The notes: a model not told the origin generated them from the letters alone. Positions 8,400 to 16,324 are shown, counted from the stretch's first letter. The stretch is 64,000 nt of DNA from Shewanella algidipiscicola (GCF_003605125.1 NZ_QPQT01000001.1:186001-250000); one strand, 5' to 3'. Numbers and translations: made by a program.

Positions 8400-11093
8400 T
8401 TATGACTCTGCTTTAGCAATAAAGTTCGATTTATTAATAAGCGCAATCGTCTTGCCACGTTGGCCTAATCGCTCTGGAGCATAGCTTAAACTATCAGGCT
8501 CCATCTGCGCATTCATGGTCTCACTCAACCAGCGAATATTATCATCATTAAGCAATTCATGATGCGCTAAGCCTAACAGTTCTCGATGAAAACGCTGCCT
8601 GATCTCAAGTGGTGTCTCACGATTGGACTCCATGCCAACGGTAATGGTAACCGTGCATTCGCCCTCTAAGGCTTTGGATAGCGCCGCTTCCAATTGCTGC
8701 ACCGCGCCAGGCGCCGCCAAATGCTTTTGGTTGGGTTTTAACACGAGCGGCAACGGGTCAACAAATTGCTGACATACTGAGTTAACCGCTAATTGCCGTA
8801 CCCTGCCCCCTATGTCGAGTGCCGACATGAGTCGGTACCATTGCAGATCGATTTCATTACCACTAATGTCAGCAGTAAGCGTGGGCAAGTGAGTCTGTTC
8901 ACTTGCCTCAGGCATCTGCATACTGTCTAGAACAGCTCGAATATTTTCAGGTTCAGCTTGCTGGGACATCATTGTCTGTGTTGCACCAGCGGCAGCTGAC
9001 GACTGAGCCTGGGTTAACTGCGACTCTGGCTCATGTGATGTGTCTGGTGTCAACAACGCTTTGTCGTCTGTGGTTGGATCCTGAGCCTGTACAGGCGCTT
9101 CCCATGGTGGCCTATCATCAGGCTCATTAACCATTACGCTATTGCCAGCCGTATGTTCAAGGGCTGAGGCTTGATCACTTTTATGAGTTAAAGAGGCTGC
9201 CTCGCTTACGACTGCGGCCAGCTCATCAGCTTGAGATGATGACGCTTCGCGCTTAGGTGGCACGAACGCCTGTCGCCCCGCTTCAGGCTTTTTTGTGTCA
9301 CTCTCCTTAGACGAGGTTTCATCTAAGTCGCTGAGCAAGGATTGCCTCGCTGAAAGAACGGCATCGAGTACATCATCATCTGAAAATAGGTCAGCTTCTT
9401 GCTCTGGTGCCTGATTTAACGCTAAGTCAGCGTTAGCGCCTGCTTCATCGTTGGCTGAACTGACAGGCTCATGTGTTGTGCCACAAGGCGTTTGATACGC
9501 GTCAGCCACTGCCGTTTGACCACTGTCATTGGCCTGCATTTGGCTAGCAAGGTAGGCTTCATAATCGCTAGGATCGGCGTCATTCACCTCATCAACATCA
9601 TCCAAATACCCTTGTGGTATCGAATAATCATCTGCTTCTTCAGCGGCAACAGGCAGCCCTTGGCTTTGCGCTTGGCTTAAAATAAGCGCTTGCTCTGCAA
9701 GCAAGGCGGTGTCATCACAATCGATATTGCCCGGCTTTTGAGCCGGCTCACTGGCCTCATCGATATCGCTGCCACTTGAGAGATGTTTAGAGTGCTCATC
9801 GCCCGCCTGAGCGGCAGTATCGAGGGCAGGTTTGCTCACCGCAACACTGGGCTGACTGGCTAACGCTTGGCTTGTCTCATTACTGCTAACATGGTCATGT
9901 TTAGCTTGACTATCATCACGCACCTCACTTGTCGCTACTTCAGCAGCGTTAGCAGCACTGGTTGGCAAAGTAACCTTATGATTAGCTTCCACTTGCCAGC
10001 GTTTCACTGGCGCTTCTGGGACAAAAGCGATAGCGCGCAGTAACGCCATCTCTAATCCTGATTTGGGATCCGGTGCATGGGGCAGATCTTTACGCCCAGT
10101 TAACAGTAACTGATAGTAAAGCTGCACTTGCTCAGGGCGTAGCTGCTCGGCAAACGCCTTAATCTGCTCGGCATAACGAGATAATTGCGCGGCGGCGGGG
10201 GCAAATTGGGTTAAGGTAATTTGGTGCAACAACTCCAGTAAACTACGTAACACCTCAAACGGATCGGCGCCATAAGAGAGTACTTCATCAGTCACCTGCA
10301 TCAAATTAGCCACATCGCCATCACACAATGCCTTAAGCAATACAATGACATAGTGCTCGTCTATGGTGCCGAGCATGGTTTGCACTTGGTTCAGTTGCAC
10401 CTGCCCTGCACCAAAGGCAATAGCTTGATCGGCCAGACTTAAGGCATCACGCATACTGCCGTTGGCGGCCTTAGCCAGCAGTTTTATCGCGCCATCATCA
10501 AACGCTATCTCTTCTTGAGCCAAAATAGTGGCAAGCTGCTGGCAGATCTCATCGAGTGTTAAACTTTTTAAGTTAAATTGCAGGCAGCGCGATAGTACGG
10601 TAACTGGCAGTCGCTGAGGGTCGGTGGTTGCCAGTAAAAACTTCACATGTTCTGGTGGTTCTTCTAGGGTTTTAAGCAGCGCATTAAAACTGCTGCGAGA
10701 CAGCATGTGCACTTCATCGATAAGGTAGACTTTATAACGCCCACGTGATGGCCGATATTGTACGTTATCGAGCAGTTCGCGTGTATCATCAACTTTAGTA
10801 CGTGACGCCGCATCGACTTCGATGAGGTCAACAAAACGTCCCTGAGCGATTTCTACACAGCTGCTGCATTCGCCACATGGCGTGGCCGTGATCCCTTGCT
10901 CACAGTTGAGTCCCTTAGCAAATAACCGCGCCAAACTGGTCTTACCGACACCTCGGGTGCCTGAAAACAGGTAAGCATGATGTAAGCGGTTTTGTGTCAA
11001 GGCGTTGGTCAAAGCATGTAAAACATGTGACTGGCCGACAACTTGCTCGAACTTGGCAGGGCGCCACTTTCTGGCTAACACCTGATATGACAT
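8400..11093 (-). CDS. dnaX: DNA polymerase III subunits tau (full length) and gamma (frameshift product)
   Basis: Clamp-loader ATPase of the replicative polymerase. The start was set at 11093, where MSYQVLARKWRP begins after a GGGGAG ribosome-binding site; the frame itself reaches 11117. The product is then 897 residues, far longer than the 643 of E. coli tau. Domains I-III (residues 1 to about 370) carry the P-loop GTRGVGKTS, the four-cysteine zinc module (CEQG to CSSC), the DEVHML Walker B box and the SRC arginine-finger motif. From about residue 375 to 740 there is an acidic, Gln/Ser/Ala-rich linker of low complexity. The C-terminal 150 residues correspond to the alpha- and DnaB-binding domains. 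A slippery A AAA AAG at 9288-9294 followed by a -1 frame TGA would give a 603-residue gamma. Confidence 0.96.
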   Translation of the reverse strand: MSYQVLARKWRPAKFEQVVGQSHVLHALTNALTQNRLHHAYLFSGTRGVGKTSLARLFAKGLNCEQGITATPCGECSSCVEIAQGRFVDLIEVDAASRTKVDDTRELLDNVQYRPSRGRYKVYLIDEVHMLSRSSFNALLKTLEEPPEHVKFLLATTDPQRLPVTVLSRCLQFNLKSLTLDEICQQLATILAQEEIAFDDGAIKLLAKAANGSMRDALSLADQAIAFGAGQVQLNQVQTMLGTIDEHYVIVLLKALCDGDVANLMQVTDEVLSYGADPFEVLRSLLELLHQITLTQFAPAAAQLSRYAEQIKAFAEQLRPEQVQLYYQLLLTGRKDLPHAPDPKSGLEMALLRAIAFVPEAPVKRWQVEANHKVTLPTSAANAAEVATSEVRDDSQAKHDHVSSNETSQALASQPSVAVSKPALDTAAQAGDEHSKHLSSGSDIDEASEPAQKPGNIDCDDTALLAEQALILSQAQSQGLPVAAEEADDYSIPQGYLDDVDEVNDADPSDYEAYLASQMQANDSGQTAVADAYQTPCGTTHEPVSSANDEAGANADLALNQAPEQEADLFSDDDVLDAVLSARQSLLSDLDETSSKESDTKKPEAGRQAFVPPKREASSSQADELAAVVSEAASLTHKSDQASALEHTAGNSVMVNEPDDRPPWEAPVQAQDPTTDDKALLTPDTSHEPESQLTQAQSSAAAGATQTMMSQQAEPENIRAVLDSMQMPEASEQTHLPTLTADISGNEIDLQWYRLMSALDIGGRVRQLAVNSVCQQFVDPLPLVLKPNQKHLAAPGAVQQLEAALSKALEGECTVTITVGMESNRETPLEIRQRFHRELLGLAHHELLNDDNIRWLSETMNAQMEPDSLSYAPERLGQRGKTIALINKSNFIAKAES
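9268..9310 (-). promoter_or_regulatory. Programmed -1 ribosomal frameshift signal in dnaX
   Basis: Read on the minus strand, codons ACA AAA AAG CCT contain the heptamer A AAA AAG (9294 to 9288) in the slippery phase, identical to E. coli dnaX. After a -1 shift the next codons are GCC TGA, so the product stops one residue later (stop 9285-9283). An AAGGAG Shine-Dalgarno-like stimulator lies 8 bases upstream. A short hairpin, GCCTG (9288-9284) with CAGGC (9272-9268), follows. All three parts of the E. coli cassette are present, though the stem is weak and overlaps the slip site. Confidence 0.8.
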
Positions 11094-11300
11094 GGAACTC
11101 CCCAACTGTGTCATCAATCAATAACGGAACTCGCTTCCGACAATGGGCAAACAATAACACGCTAAGGCGTAACTCGCTAGCAAGCAGCGGCCTTGGTTAA
11201 GGTTATTTTTAACCATTACGCTACCGTCGCAGCATGTTTAATCAATAACGTTAAAAAGTCGTAATGAGTGTTTGAAAATCAATCAGATAAATATGGCATT

Positions 11301-11344
11301 AAAAAACAAAAATGCTACGAATACGTCGGCGTATCGTAGCATTT
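11301..11344 (-). terminator. Terminator of apt
   Basis: A long stem (AAATGCTACG at 11310-11319 with CGTAGCATTT at 11335-11344, extended inside by ATAC/GTAT past one bulged base) with a 6-base loop. On the minus strand it is followed by a T-rich tail and lies 20 bases after the apt stop. Confidence 0.9.
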
Positions 11345-11364
11345 AAAAGGAGATAATCAGGATA

Positions 11365-11919
11365 TTATTCGCCGTCAAACTCACATAACGTCATAAGTTC
11401 AAGGCCTAAATCAATTAAACGTTGCTCACCGCCCAAATCGGGTAAGGAGATCACAAAGGCAGCGTGGCTCACTTCACCACCGAGCTTACGGATGAGTTTT
11501 ACTGTCGCTTCGATAGTACCGCCCGTGGCTAATAAATCATCGACCACTAATACCTTATCACCGGCGTTAATGGCGTCGGTATGGATCTCTAACATATCGT
11601 GACCATATTCAAGCTCATAGCTTTCTGAAATGGTTTCACGCGGTAATTTACCCGGTTTACGTACTGGCACAAATCCTAAGCCAAGTTCTAATGCCAAAGG
11701 GGCCCCAAATAAAAAGCCACGAGCCTCAGTGCCGACAACCTTGGTAAATCCACTGTCTTTGTACTGTTGTACAAACATTTCAATGGTTGCTTGATAGGCA
11801 TTATGATCTTCCATCAGGCTAGTCACGTCGCGAAACATGATACCTGGTTTGGGATAATCAGGAATTGTTTTAATGCTCTCTTTGATCAAGGCTAACTTGT
11901 CTATATTCATTGCTACCAT
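11365..11919 (-). CDS. apt: Adenine phosphoribosyltransferase
   Basis: Purine-salvage enzyme that joins adenine and PRPP to give AMP. The PRPP-binding motif [13 protein letters not shown] is at about residues 122-134, and [13 protein letters not shown] near residue 62 is the type I PRTase loop. The start is ambiguous: ATG at 11910, ATG at 11919 and TTG at 11928 are all in frame. The TTG has the best spaced ribosome-binding site (AAAGGGG), while family N-termini fit the two ATGs. I list 11919, which gives 184 residues. It precedes dnaX in transcription order but is closed by its own terminator. Confidence 0.95.
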   Translation of the reverse strand: MVAMNIDKLALIKESIKTIPDYPKPGIMFRDVTSLMEDHNAYQATIEMFVQQYKDSGFTKVVGTEARGFLFGAPLALELGLGFVPVRKPGKLPRETISESYELEYGHDMLEIHTDAINAGDKVLVVDDLLATGGTIEATVKLIRKLGGEVSHAAFVISLPDLGGEQRLIDLGLELMTLCEFDGE

Positions 11920-12153
11920 CTTTGTCAATTAAACCCCTTTACGGGAAAAACTGACCATAAGGCCAGTTAGATAAGAATTTTCGGCTAAAGCTTAAGCCCC
12001 TTTGCGAAGGGTTGCAACAACGGGTGTCACAAAGCGCAGTCAAGACTGGCGCGCCATATCACCATTCGCCATTTAAGCTCTGTTTTATACGACGTTGCTG
12101 CAAACTAACCAAAATAGTGTCGTTGCCCCATGACGCAATAAAGCTTACTAGGG

Positions 12154-12522
12154 TTACTCTTCCAACTCAGGGATCTGGCGTAAATAAAGCAGTAACAACG
12201 TTACCATGCATAGCAACATCACTTTCACCCACAACAGTGGCACTAGGGCAATGCTGATGGCAAAACTTATGCTGGTTGCCACATACGCTTTACGTTTTAA
12301 CCCCTTGCGCATCGCACGTTTGCTTTCCCAATCTTGCAAAGCATCAGTAAACCAAGGATGACGCATTAACCATGCGTGTAAACGACTACTCGAACGGGCA
12401 AAACAGAAAGCCGCTAATAAGATAAATGGCACTGTTGGCAGTAAAGGTACGACAATACCAATAACCCCCAAAAGCAAACTTATCAGGCCAACCATTAGCA
12501 ACACACCACGCTTTAACGCCAT
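12154..12522 (-). CDS. ybaN: DUF454 (YbaN family) inner-membrane protein
   Basis: A 122-residue membrane protein of unknown function that resembles E. coli YbaN. The N-terminal hydrophobic stretch contains the family motif LLPTVPFILLAAFCFARSS (about residues 28-46), followed by HAWL and WF segments, and two further hydrophobic helices near residues 78-115. The start at 12522 follows GAGGGGC. A longer frame to 12546 has a weaker context. It lies just upstream of apt, the gene order also seen around E. coli ybaN-apt-dnaX. A terminator hairpin immediately ahead of it separates it from the small ORF upstream. Confidence 0.9.
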   Translation of the reverse strand: MALKRGVLLMVGLISLLLGVIGIVVPLLPTVPFILLAAFCFARSSSRLHAWLMRHPWFTDALQDWESKRAMRKGLKRKAYVATSISFAISIALVPLLWVKVMLLCMVTLLLLYLRQIPELEE

Positions 12523-12535
12523 TAGCCCCTCGCAT

Positions 12536-12560
12536 AAAAAAACCACTCAGAAATGAGTGG
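12536..12560 (-). terminator. Terminator after the MNIO operon and small ORF
   Basis: A 7-bp stem (CCACTCA, 12543-12549; TGAGTGG, 12554-12560) with a 4-base loop, followed on the minus strand by a run of seven T. It is the first terminator after the precursor gene at 15038, which supports one transcription unit for 12588-15038. Confidence 0.82.
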
Positions 12561-12587
12561 CTAGTATACCTGAGTTCAGAATTGAGA

Positions 12588-12707
12588 CTACAGCAGTTGT
12601 AGGTGCTTCAACCAAGATAGCGTAGCGGGTAATGTTGGCAGCATCAATACGAGCAAAAATCCAACAAAATAAACAATATTAAACGGGTCTTTAAACGGCT
12701 GACTCAT
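12588..12707 (-). CDS. Unannotated 39-residue single-pass membrane peptide
   Basis: Reading the minus strand gives a 39-residue frame that starts MSQPFKDPFNIVYFVGF and ends LSWLKHLQLL, with the stop TAG at 12588-12590. The ATG follows a good GAGGAAG ribosome-binding site. Residues about 11-28 are strongly hydrophobic and would form one transmembrane helix. It lies 100 bases after the DUF2063 gene of the MNIO operon and directly before a strong terminator. A consensus FNR palindrome and a TATAAT box lie just upstream. I do not recognise the family; the size and shape recall small subunits of membrane oxidases or small stress peptides, but that is only a resemblance. Confidence 0.65.
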   Translation of the reverse strand: MSQPFKDPFNIVYFVGFLLVLMLPTLPATLSWLKHLQLL

Positions 12708-12737
12708 GACTTCCTCACTCGAGATTAATGACTTTTA

Positions 12738-12768
12738 TTGATCTAGATCAATTTTCGCGGCCATTATA
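12738..12768 (-). promoter_or_regulatory. FNR/EtrA-type palindrome next to a TATAAT box, upstream of the small ORF
   Basis: TTGATCTAGATCAA at 12738-12751 is a perfect match to the FNR consensus TTGAT-N4-ATCAA. On the minus strand a TATAAT hexamer (12763-12768) lies before it, so the palindrome would fall just downstream of the transcription start. That position suggests repression rather than activation. The -35 element is poor. Confidence 0.6.
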
Positions 12769-12808
12769 GTGAGATGTGCCGGAGATAGAAAGTCTTATGA
12801 GCCACAAA

Positions 12809-13555
12809 TTAACCGCGCTGCGCTAAGACAATATTTTTATCACTCATCTCAATTAACATCTGCCGACTGCCATTAACCAACATATCGCCATCCATCTGAT
12901 TAAAAGTCTGTTTAAGCCACTGACAGACTTCTCTAAAAGTCACACCATTACTCTGGCCAATGTAAGCCAATACCTGTGCAGTTAATGGATTTAATTGTAA
13001 AAAACACACCTCATCCTGTGCATCTCGGTAGATACAGAAAAATTGGGGCTGAGTGCCCGGATTTAACGGGCGATAACTGGGGCTGATATGCTGCACATCG
13101 AAGTGATATTGCGCCACTTGCGCCGCGACATTCAGGCACAGTGTCGTATTTTCAAGCTCTGATGAGCTAAATGGGTGCTGTATTGGTTGTGCAGGCACCG
13201 TCGCCACCAGTAACTCAAGCCATTCATAGTGTGCAAGCTCCAACATAAAGGGCGCGTCATGCTTATTAGGTTGATATTCATGCTGTAAAAACAGCAAAAA
13301 CTCTTGTGCAATTTCAATAAAGATAGGCGTTTGACACTCATGATGCATAAAAAAGTCTTGCACCAGCGCATTCCAGTCATCCTCCTCATATAAAGAACAA
13401 AGTACCGGAAAGCCGCTTGAGATAAATCCCTTAATATTATTGAAAAAGAGCTCTCGATAAATTTGCATCCGGCGTTTATCTGTCCCCGGCGGTAAAGGTA
13501 AAGCGGGATCACGAATGTAATCGATAAAGGCTTGCTGCACCGTTAAAAAATTCAT
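12809..13555 (-). CDS. DUF2063 partner protein of the MNIO (HvfC/BufC-like)
   Basis: A 248-residue protein with an N-terminal DUF2063 'putative DNA-binding' domain (residues 1 to about 95: YIRDPALPLPPG, RRMQIYRELFFNNI, GFPVL) and a C-terminal domain seen in peptide-maturation partners. In the known HvfBC and BufBC systems this partner binds the precursor leader and presents it to the DUF692 oxidase; it does not act on DNA. The ATG at 13555 directly abuts the stop codon of the DUF692 gene (TAAATG), which implies translational coupling. The function is inferred from this context and from family resemblance. Confidence 0.9.
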   Translation of the reverse strand: MNFLTVQQAFIDYIRDPALPLPPGTDKRRMQIYRELFFNNIKGFISSGFPVLCSLYEEDDWNALVQDFFMHHECQTPIFIEIAQEFLLFLQHEYQPNKHDAPFMLELAHYEWLELLVATVPAQPIQHPFSSSELENTTLCLNVAAQVAQYHFDVQHISPSYRPLNPGTQPQFFCIYRDAQDEVCFLQLNPLTAQVLAYIGQSNGVTFREVCQWLKQTFNQMDGDMLVNGSRQMLIEMSDKNIVLAQRG

Positions 13556-14392
13556 TTACGCACGCCGCTCCTGTTGTGACAAGGCCGCCGCTTGATAAGC
13601 GTGTATTTGGTTAATCTCCTGCAACAGTATTTCAGTCTTGGGGATGTTAAAGTCGCGCTCTAATAGTGTTGGAAACACGCCATGGTGGGCGTAGCATTGT
13701 TGCAATAACTGCCACACGGGGGTGATAACATCGCTGCCATGGGTATCAACCATTAAATCAGCCGCTTCTTGGTAATGTCCGGCAATGTGCAAATAGGCAA
13801 TACGCTCGGTGGGCATGGCCTGTAAAAAGGATAAAGCATCATATTGGTGGTTAATTGAATTGACATAAATGTTATTTACATCGAGTAATAACTGACAATC
13901 CGCCTCGCTTAATACTGCGTTGACAAATTCCAGTTCGCTCATCTGGCTGGCGGGCGCCGCATAAAAGGAGACATTTTCAAGAATAAATGGCCGCTCCAGT
14001 ATCGCCTCCACTTGCTTAATACGCTTAGCAACATGAATAACCGCGTCATCGGTAAAGGGGATCGGCATTAAATCATACAGATGGCCACTGCCAGAGCAGT
14101 AACTTAAATGCTCGGAATAGATCTCGATACCATGCATGTCTAAAAAATGTTTAATCCGGTGCACAAAATCGGTATCCAGCGGCGCAGGGCTACCAATTGA
14201 AAGTGATAATCCATGACAAAAAAATGGATGTTGCTCTGTCAGTTGACGAAATTGACGCCCAAACTTACCGCCTAAGGTCATCCAGTTTTCAGGCGCAACC
14301 TCAAAAAAATTGATCCCACTCGGTACCGATTGGCAAAATTCATTGAGCATCTCTCGGCGTAAGCCTAAACCAACGCTTGCTACTTGAGCCAT
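13556..14392 (-). CDS. MNIO family (DUF692) peptide-modifying oxidase, HvfB/BufB-like
   Basis: Multinuclear non-haem iron-dependent oxidase with a TIM-barrel DUF692 fold, 278 residues from the ATG at 14392, which follows GAGGACC. Conserved features include GLGLR near residue 7, EVAPENW near 31, the HGLSLSIG strand near 60, EHLSY near 95, ENVSFY near 140, the LLDVNNIYVNS segment near 168, HIAGH near 202, DTHG near 214 and ERDFNIP near 248. Many of these His, Asp, Glu and Asn residues are the family's iron ligands. It follows a Cys-rich EGKCG precursor gene and precedes a DUF2063 gene. By analogy with HvfB and BufB it would convert precursor cysteines to copper-binding heterocycles in the cytoplasm before export. 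Confidence 0.92.
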   Translation of the reverse strand: MAQVASVGLGLRREMLNEFCQSVPSGINFFEVAPENWMTLGGKFGRQFRQLTEQHPFFCHGLSLSIGSPAPLDTDFVHRIKHFLDMHGIEIYSEHLSYCSGSGHLYDLMPIPFTDDAVIHVAKRIKQVEAILERPFILENVSFYAAPASQMSELEFVNAVLSEADCQLLLDVNNIYVNSINHQYDALSFLQAMPTERIAYLHIAGHYQEAADLMVDTHGSDVITPVWQLLQQCYAHHGVFPTLLERDFNIPKTEILLQEINQIHAYQAAALSQQERRA

Positions 14393-14556
14393 AAGGTCCT
14401 CTTCATCATTAACCCCATAAATATACAACACAATAGTAAACAAACTAGGCCAGTAAACACTGACCTAAAAAGGCATGAGAGCATTTTATGCTTACGATAT
14501 AACCATTAACCTTGCGCGTATTAACTCACCACTTAGTAAATAAATGCGCTTAATCA

Positions 14557-14581
14557 ATGTTATAGTCATGTGTTATAACAT
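14557..14581. repeat. Inverted repeat between the RiPP precursor and MNIO genes
   Basis: ATGTTATA (14557-14564) and TATAACAT (14574-14581) form an 8-bp stem with a 9-base loop in the 217-base gap between precursor and oxidase genes. The right arm contains the palindrome TGTTATAACA. There is no T-run, so it is not a standard terminator. It could stabilise the precursor mRNA or be an operator. Confidence 0.5.
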
Positions 14582-14609
14582 GAAGTCACAACACATTGAC
14601 TTGTCATGC

Positions 14610-15038
14610 CTACTGATTGCCACCGCACTTGCCTTCTTTCACTTTGGTCTCACCGCCACATTTACCTTCTTTCATGGCTTTCTTCTCGGCGCCGCATTTA
14701 CCTTCACCACATTTGCCCTCTTTCATGGCTTTTTTCTCTGCGCCACATTTACCTTCGCCACATTTGCCCTCTTTCATGGCTTTATTCATGTTTTCGCCGC
14801 ACTGACCTTCTTTGGCTGCTTTCTTCATGTTCTCGCCGCATTTACCTTCTTTAGCGGCTTTCTTCATGTTTTCACCACATTTACCTTCACCGCATTTGCC
14901 TTCACCGTCGAGAAGTTGGTAACCAGCCTGCATTTCGCTATAACCAAATGGGTTAGCTTGTGCTTGCGCCGCAAAAGCTGAACCGACACAAACAGTACCT
15001 AAAGCAACAGCGACCGCAGTTTGTTTAACTAATTTCAT
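14610..15038 (-). CDS. EGKCG-repeat RiPP precursor (HvfA/bufferin-type copper-chelating peptide)
   Basis: A 142-residue protein with a Sec signal peptide (residues 1-23, likely cleavage after SAFA). A short linker follows, then a core made almost only of EGKCG motifs joined by charged ENMKKAAK or AEKKAMK spacers. There are ten motifs with Cys at about 49, 54, 67, 80, 93, 98, 110, 115, 127 and 138; nine read EGKCG and the fourth EGQCG. There is no other Cys after the signal. In Haemophilus HvfA and in bufferins, MNIO enzymes turn such cysteines into oxazolone/thioamide or thiooxazole groups that bind copper, and the peptide is exported. A strong GGAAGGAAAAG site precedes the ATG. The long plus-strand frames opposite are shadows of this repeat. 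Confidence 0.9.
   Translation of the reverse strand: MKLVKQTAVAVALGTVCVGSAFAAQAQANPFGYSEMQAGYQLLDGEGKCGEGKCGENMKKAAKEGKCGENMKKAAKEGQCGENMNKAMKEGKCGEGKCGAEKKAMKEGKCGEGKCGAEKKAMKEGKCGGETKVKEGKCGGNQ
14630..14900. repeat. Tandem coding repeat of the RiPP precursor core
   Basis: Imperfect tandem units of about 33-39 bases, each encoding spacer plus EG(K/Q)CG, with shorter 15-base doublings encoding adjacent motifs. Units have diverged by substitution, and the copy number could change by slippage or recombination. Confidence 0.8.
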
Positions 15039-15394
15039 AATCTTTTCCTTCCTTCATCCAATGGTATGCAATTGGTTGCCAACTCCATAATGTTGCTGGC
15101 TCGTATCATATGACCTGACACCATCACATTTTATTGCAAAAACTTATCCTGCATCACAGTTATGGTGCAAATGCTGTGGTAGTGCAACTCAATTTAGCAC
15201 CACTTAAACGCAATTGACTGATGAGTCACCCGTAATATTTTTGTAAGTCCTCCGCCCATGGCGTAGAATTAGCGCCCTTTAATCCGCTGCGTAGTAATGC
15301 TAGATACACTTACTACCGCGGGCAGCAACACGGCACGTTGTTTACCGTGCTTGTAGTACGATCAGAACGCGAGTGATAAGAGAGAACCGAGTCG
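15039..15394. promoter_or_regulatory. Divergent promoter region between the precursor operon and dusC
   Basis: A 356-base gap without a gene. On the plus strand TTGACT (15214-15219) and TATTTT (15236-15241), 16 bases apart, could start dusC. The leader that follows contains two small inverted repeats: GTAGTAA/TTACTAC (15291-15297, 15310-15316) and GCACG/CGTGC (15333-15337, 15346-15350). The promoter of the minus-strand precursor operon must also lie here, but no convincing pair of boxes or copper-responsive site was recognised. Confidence 0.4.
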
Positions 15395-16324
15395 ATGCGA
15401 GTAGTTTTAGCCCCAATGGAAGGTGTTGCAGATGCACCAATGCGCGCGTTACTCACTGCAGTGGGCGGCTATGACATGGTGATAAGCGAGTTTATTCGCG
15501 TCGTCGACCAACTGCTGCCAGAAAAAGTGTTCTATCGACTGTGCGCCGAATTAAGATATCAATGTCATACCGAAGCCGGTACGCCTGTGAGGTTACAACT
15601 ATTGGGACAACACCCTAATTGGATGGCTGAAAATGCGCTCAGGGCCATTGAACTGGGCTCTCGTGGTGTCGATATCAACTATGGCTGCCCAGCCCCTATG
15701 GTTAACCGCAGCAATGGCGGCGCCGCGCTCTTAAAAGAGCCCGAAACCATATATCAAGTGACGAAAGCGGTGCGAGACGCGGTGCCGTTAGATAAACCGG
15801 TTTCGGCTAAGATCCGCCTGGGCTGGGATGATAAAAGCCGTTGCATTGAGATTGCACAGGCCATTGAAGCTGCAGGCGCCAGTGAACTCACAGTACACGC
15901 TCGCACTAAAGAGGAGGCCTACCGACCTCCTGCACACTGGCACTATATTCAAAAAATCAAACAGGCGACTTCCCTGCCCATTATCGCCAATGGCGAAATT
16001 TGGAGCCGAGAAGATTACCTTAATTGCAAAGAGGCCAGTGGTTGTGATGATGTGATGCTTGGCCGCGGAGCATTGACTGTGCCCAATCTAGCCCATGTTG
16101 TTAAAGGCAACCAATTACCAATGACATGGCCCGAAGTAAAAGCGCTACTGATCCAATATTCAGAGTTTGAAATTGTCAGCGAAAAAGAGAAATATTACCC
16201 CGCTCGCATAAAACAGTGGCTGAGGTTTATTGCCCGTCATTACCTAGAAGGTGAAGCCTTATTTTTACAGGTTAGAGTGCTAAAAAATACTGCTGAAATC
16301 CTGTCGCTACTGCGCAGCAGCTAG
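15395..16324 (+). CDS. dusC: tRNA-dihydrouridine(16) synthase DusC
   Basis: FMN-dependent enzyme that reduces uridine 16 in tRNA D-loops. The 309-residue product starts MRVVLAPMEGVAD, the flavin-binding opening of the Dus family, and the catalytic cysteine lies in NYGCPAPMVNRSNGGAALL near residue 98. The FMN-phosphate region ANGEIWS and MLGRGAL (about residues 200-230) follows. The sequence resembles DusC rather than DusA or DusB because of its ISEFIRV and VRLQLLG segments and length. The ATG follows AGAGAGAA. It is divergent from the MNIO operon and probably a single-gene unit. Confidence 0.93.
   Translation: MRVVLAPMEGVADAPMRALLTAVGGYDMVISEFIRVVDQLLPEKVFYRLCAELRYQCHTEAGTPVRLQLLGQHPNWMAENALRAIELGSRGVDINYGCPAPMVNRSNGGAALLKEPETIYQVTKAVRDAVPLDKPVSAKIRLGWDDKSRCIEIAQAIEAAGASELTVHARTKEEAYRPPAHWHYIQKIKQATSLPIIANGEIWSREDYLNCKEASGCDDVMLGRGALTVPNLAHVVKGNQLPMTWPEVKALLIQYSEFEIVSEKEKYYPARIKQWLRFIARHYLEGEALFLQVRVLKNTAEILSLLRSS

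Noticed and set aside
14630..14900. Regular repeats that could be read as a CRISPR array
   Set aside because: Units are coding, in frame and imperfect, with no unique spacers and no cas genes nearby.
14544..14981. Plus-strand frames of 60-145 residues opposite the RiPP precursor, rich in Phe and hydrophobic residues
   Set aside because: They are mirror images of the EGKCG coding repeat. The minus frame has signal peptide, strong ribosome-binding site and operon partners.
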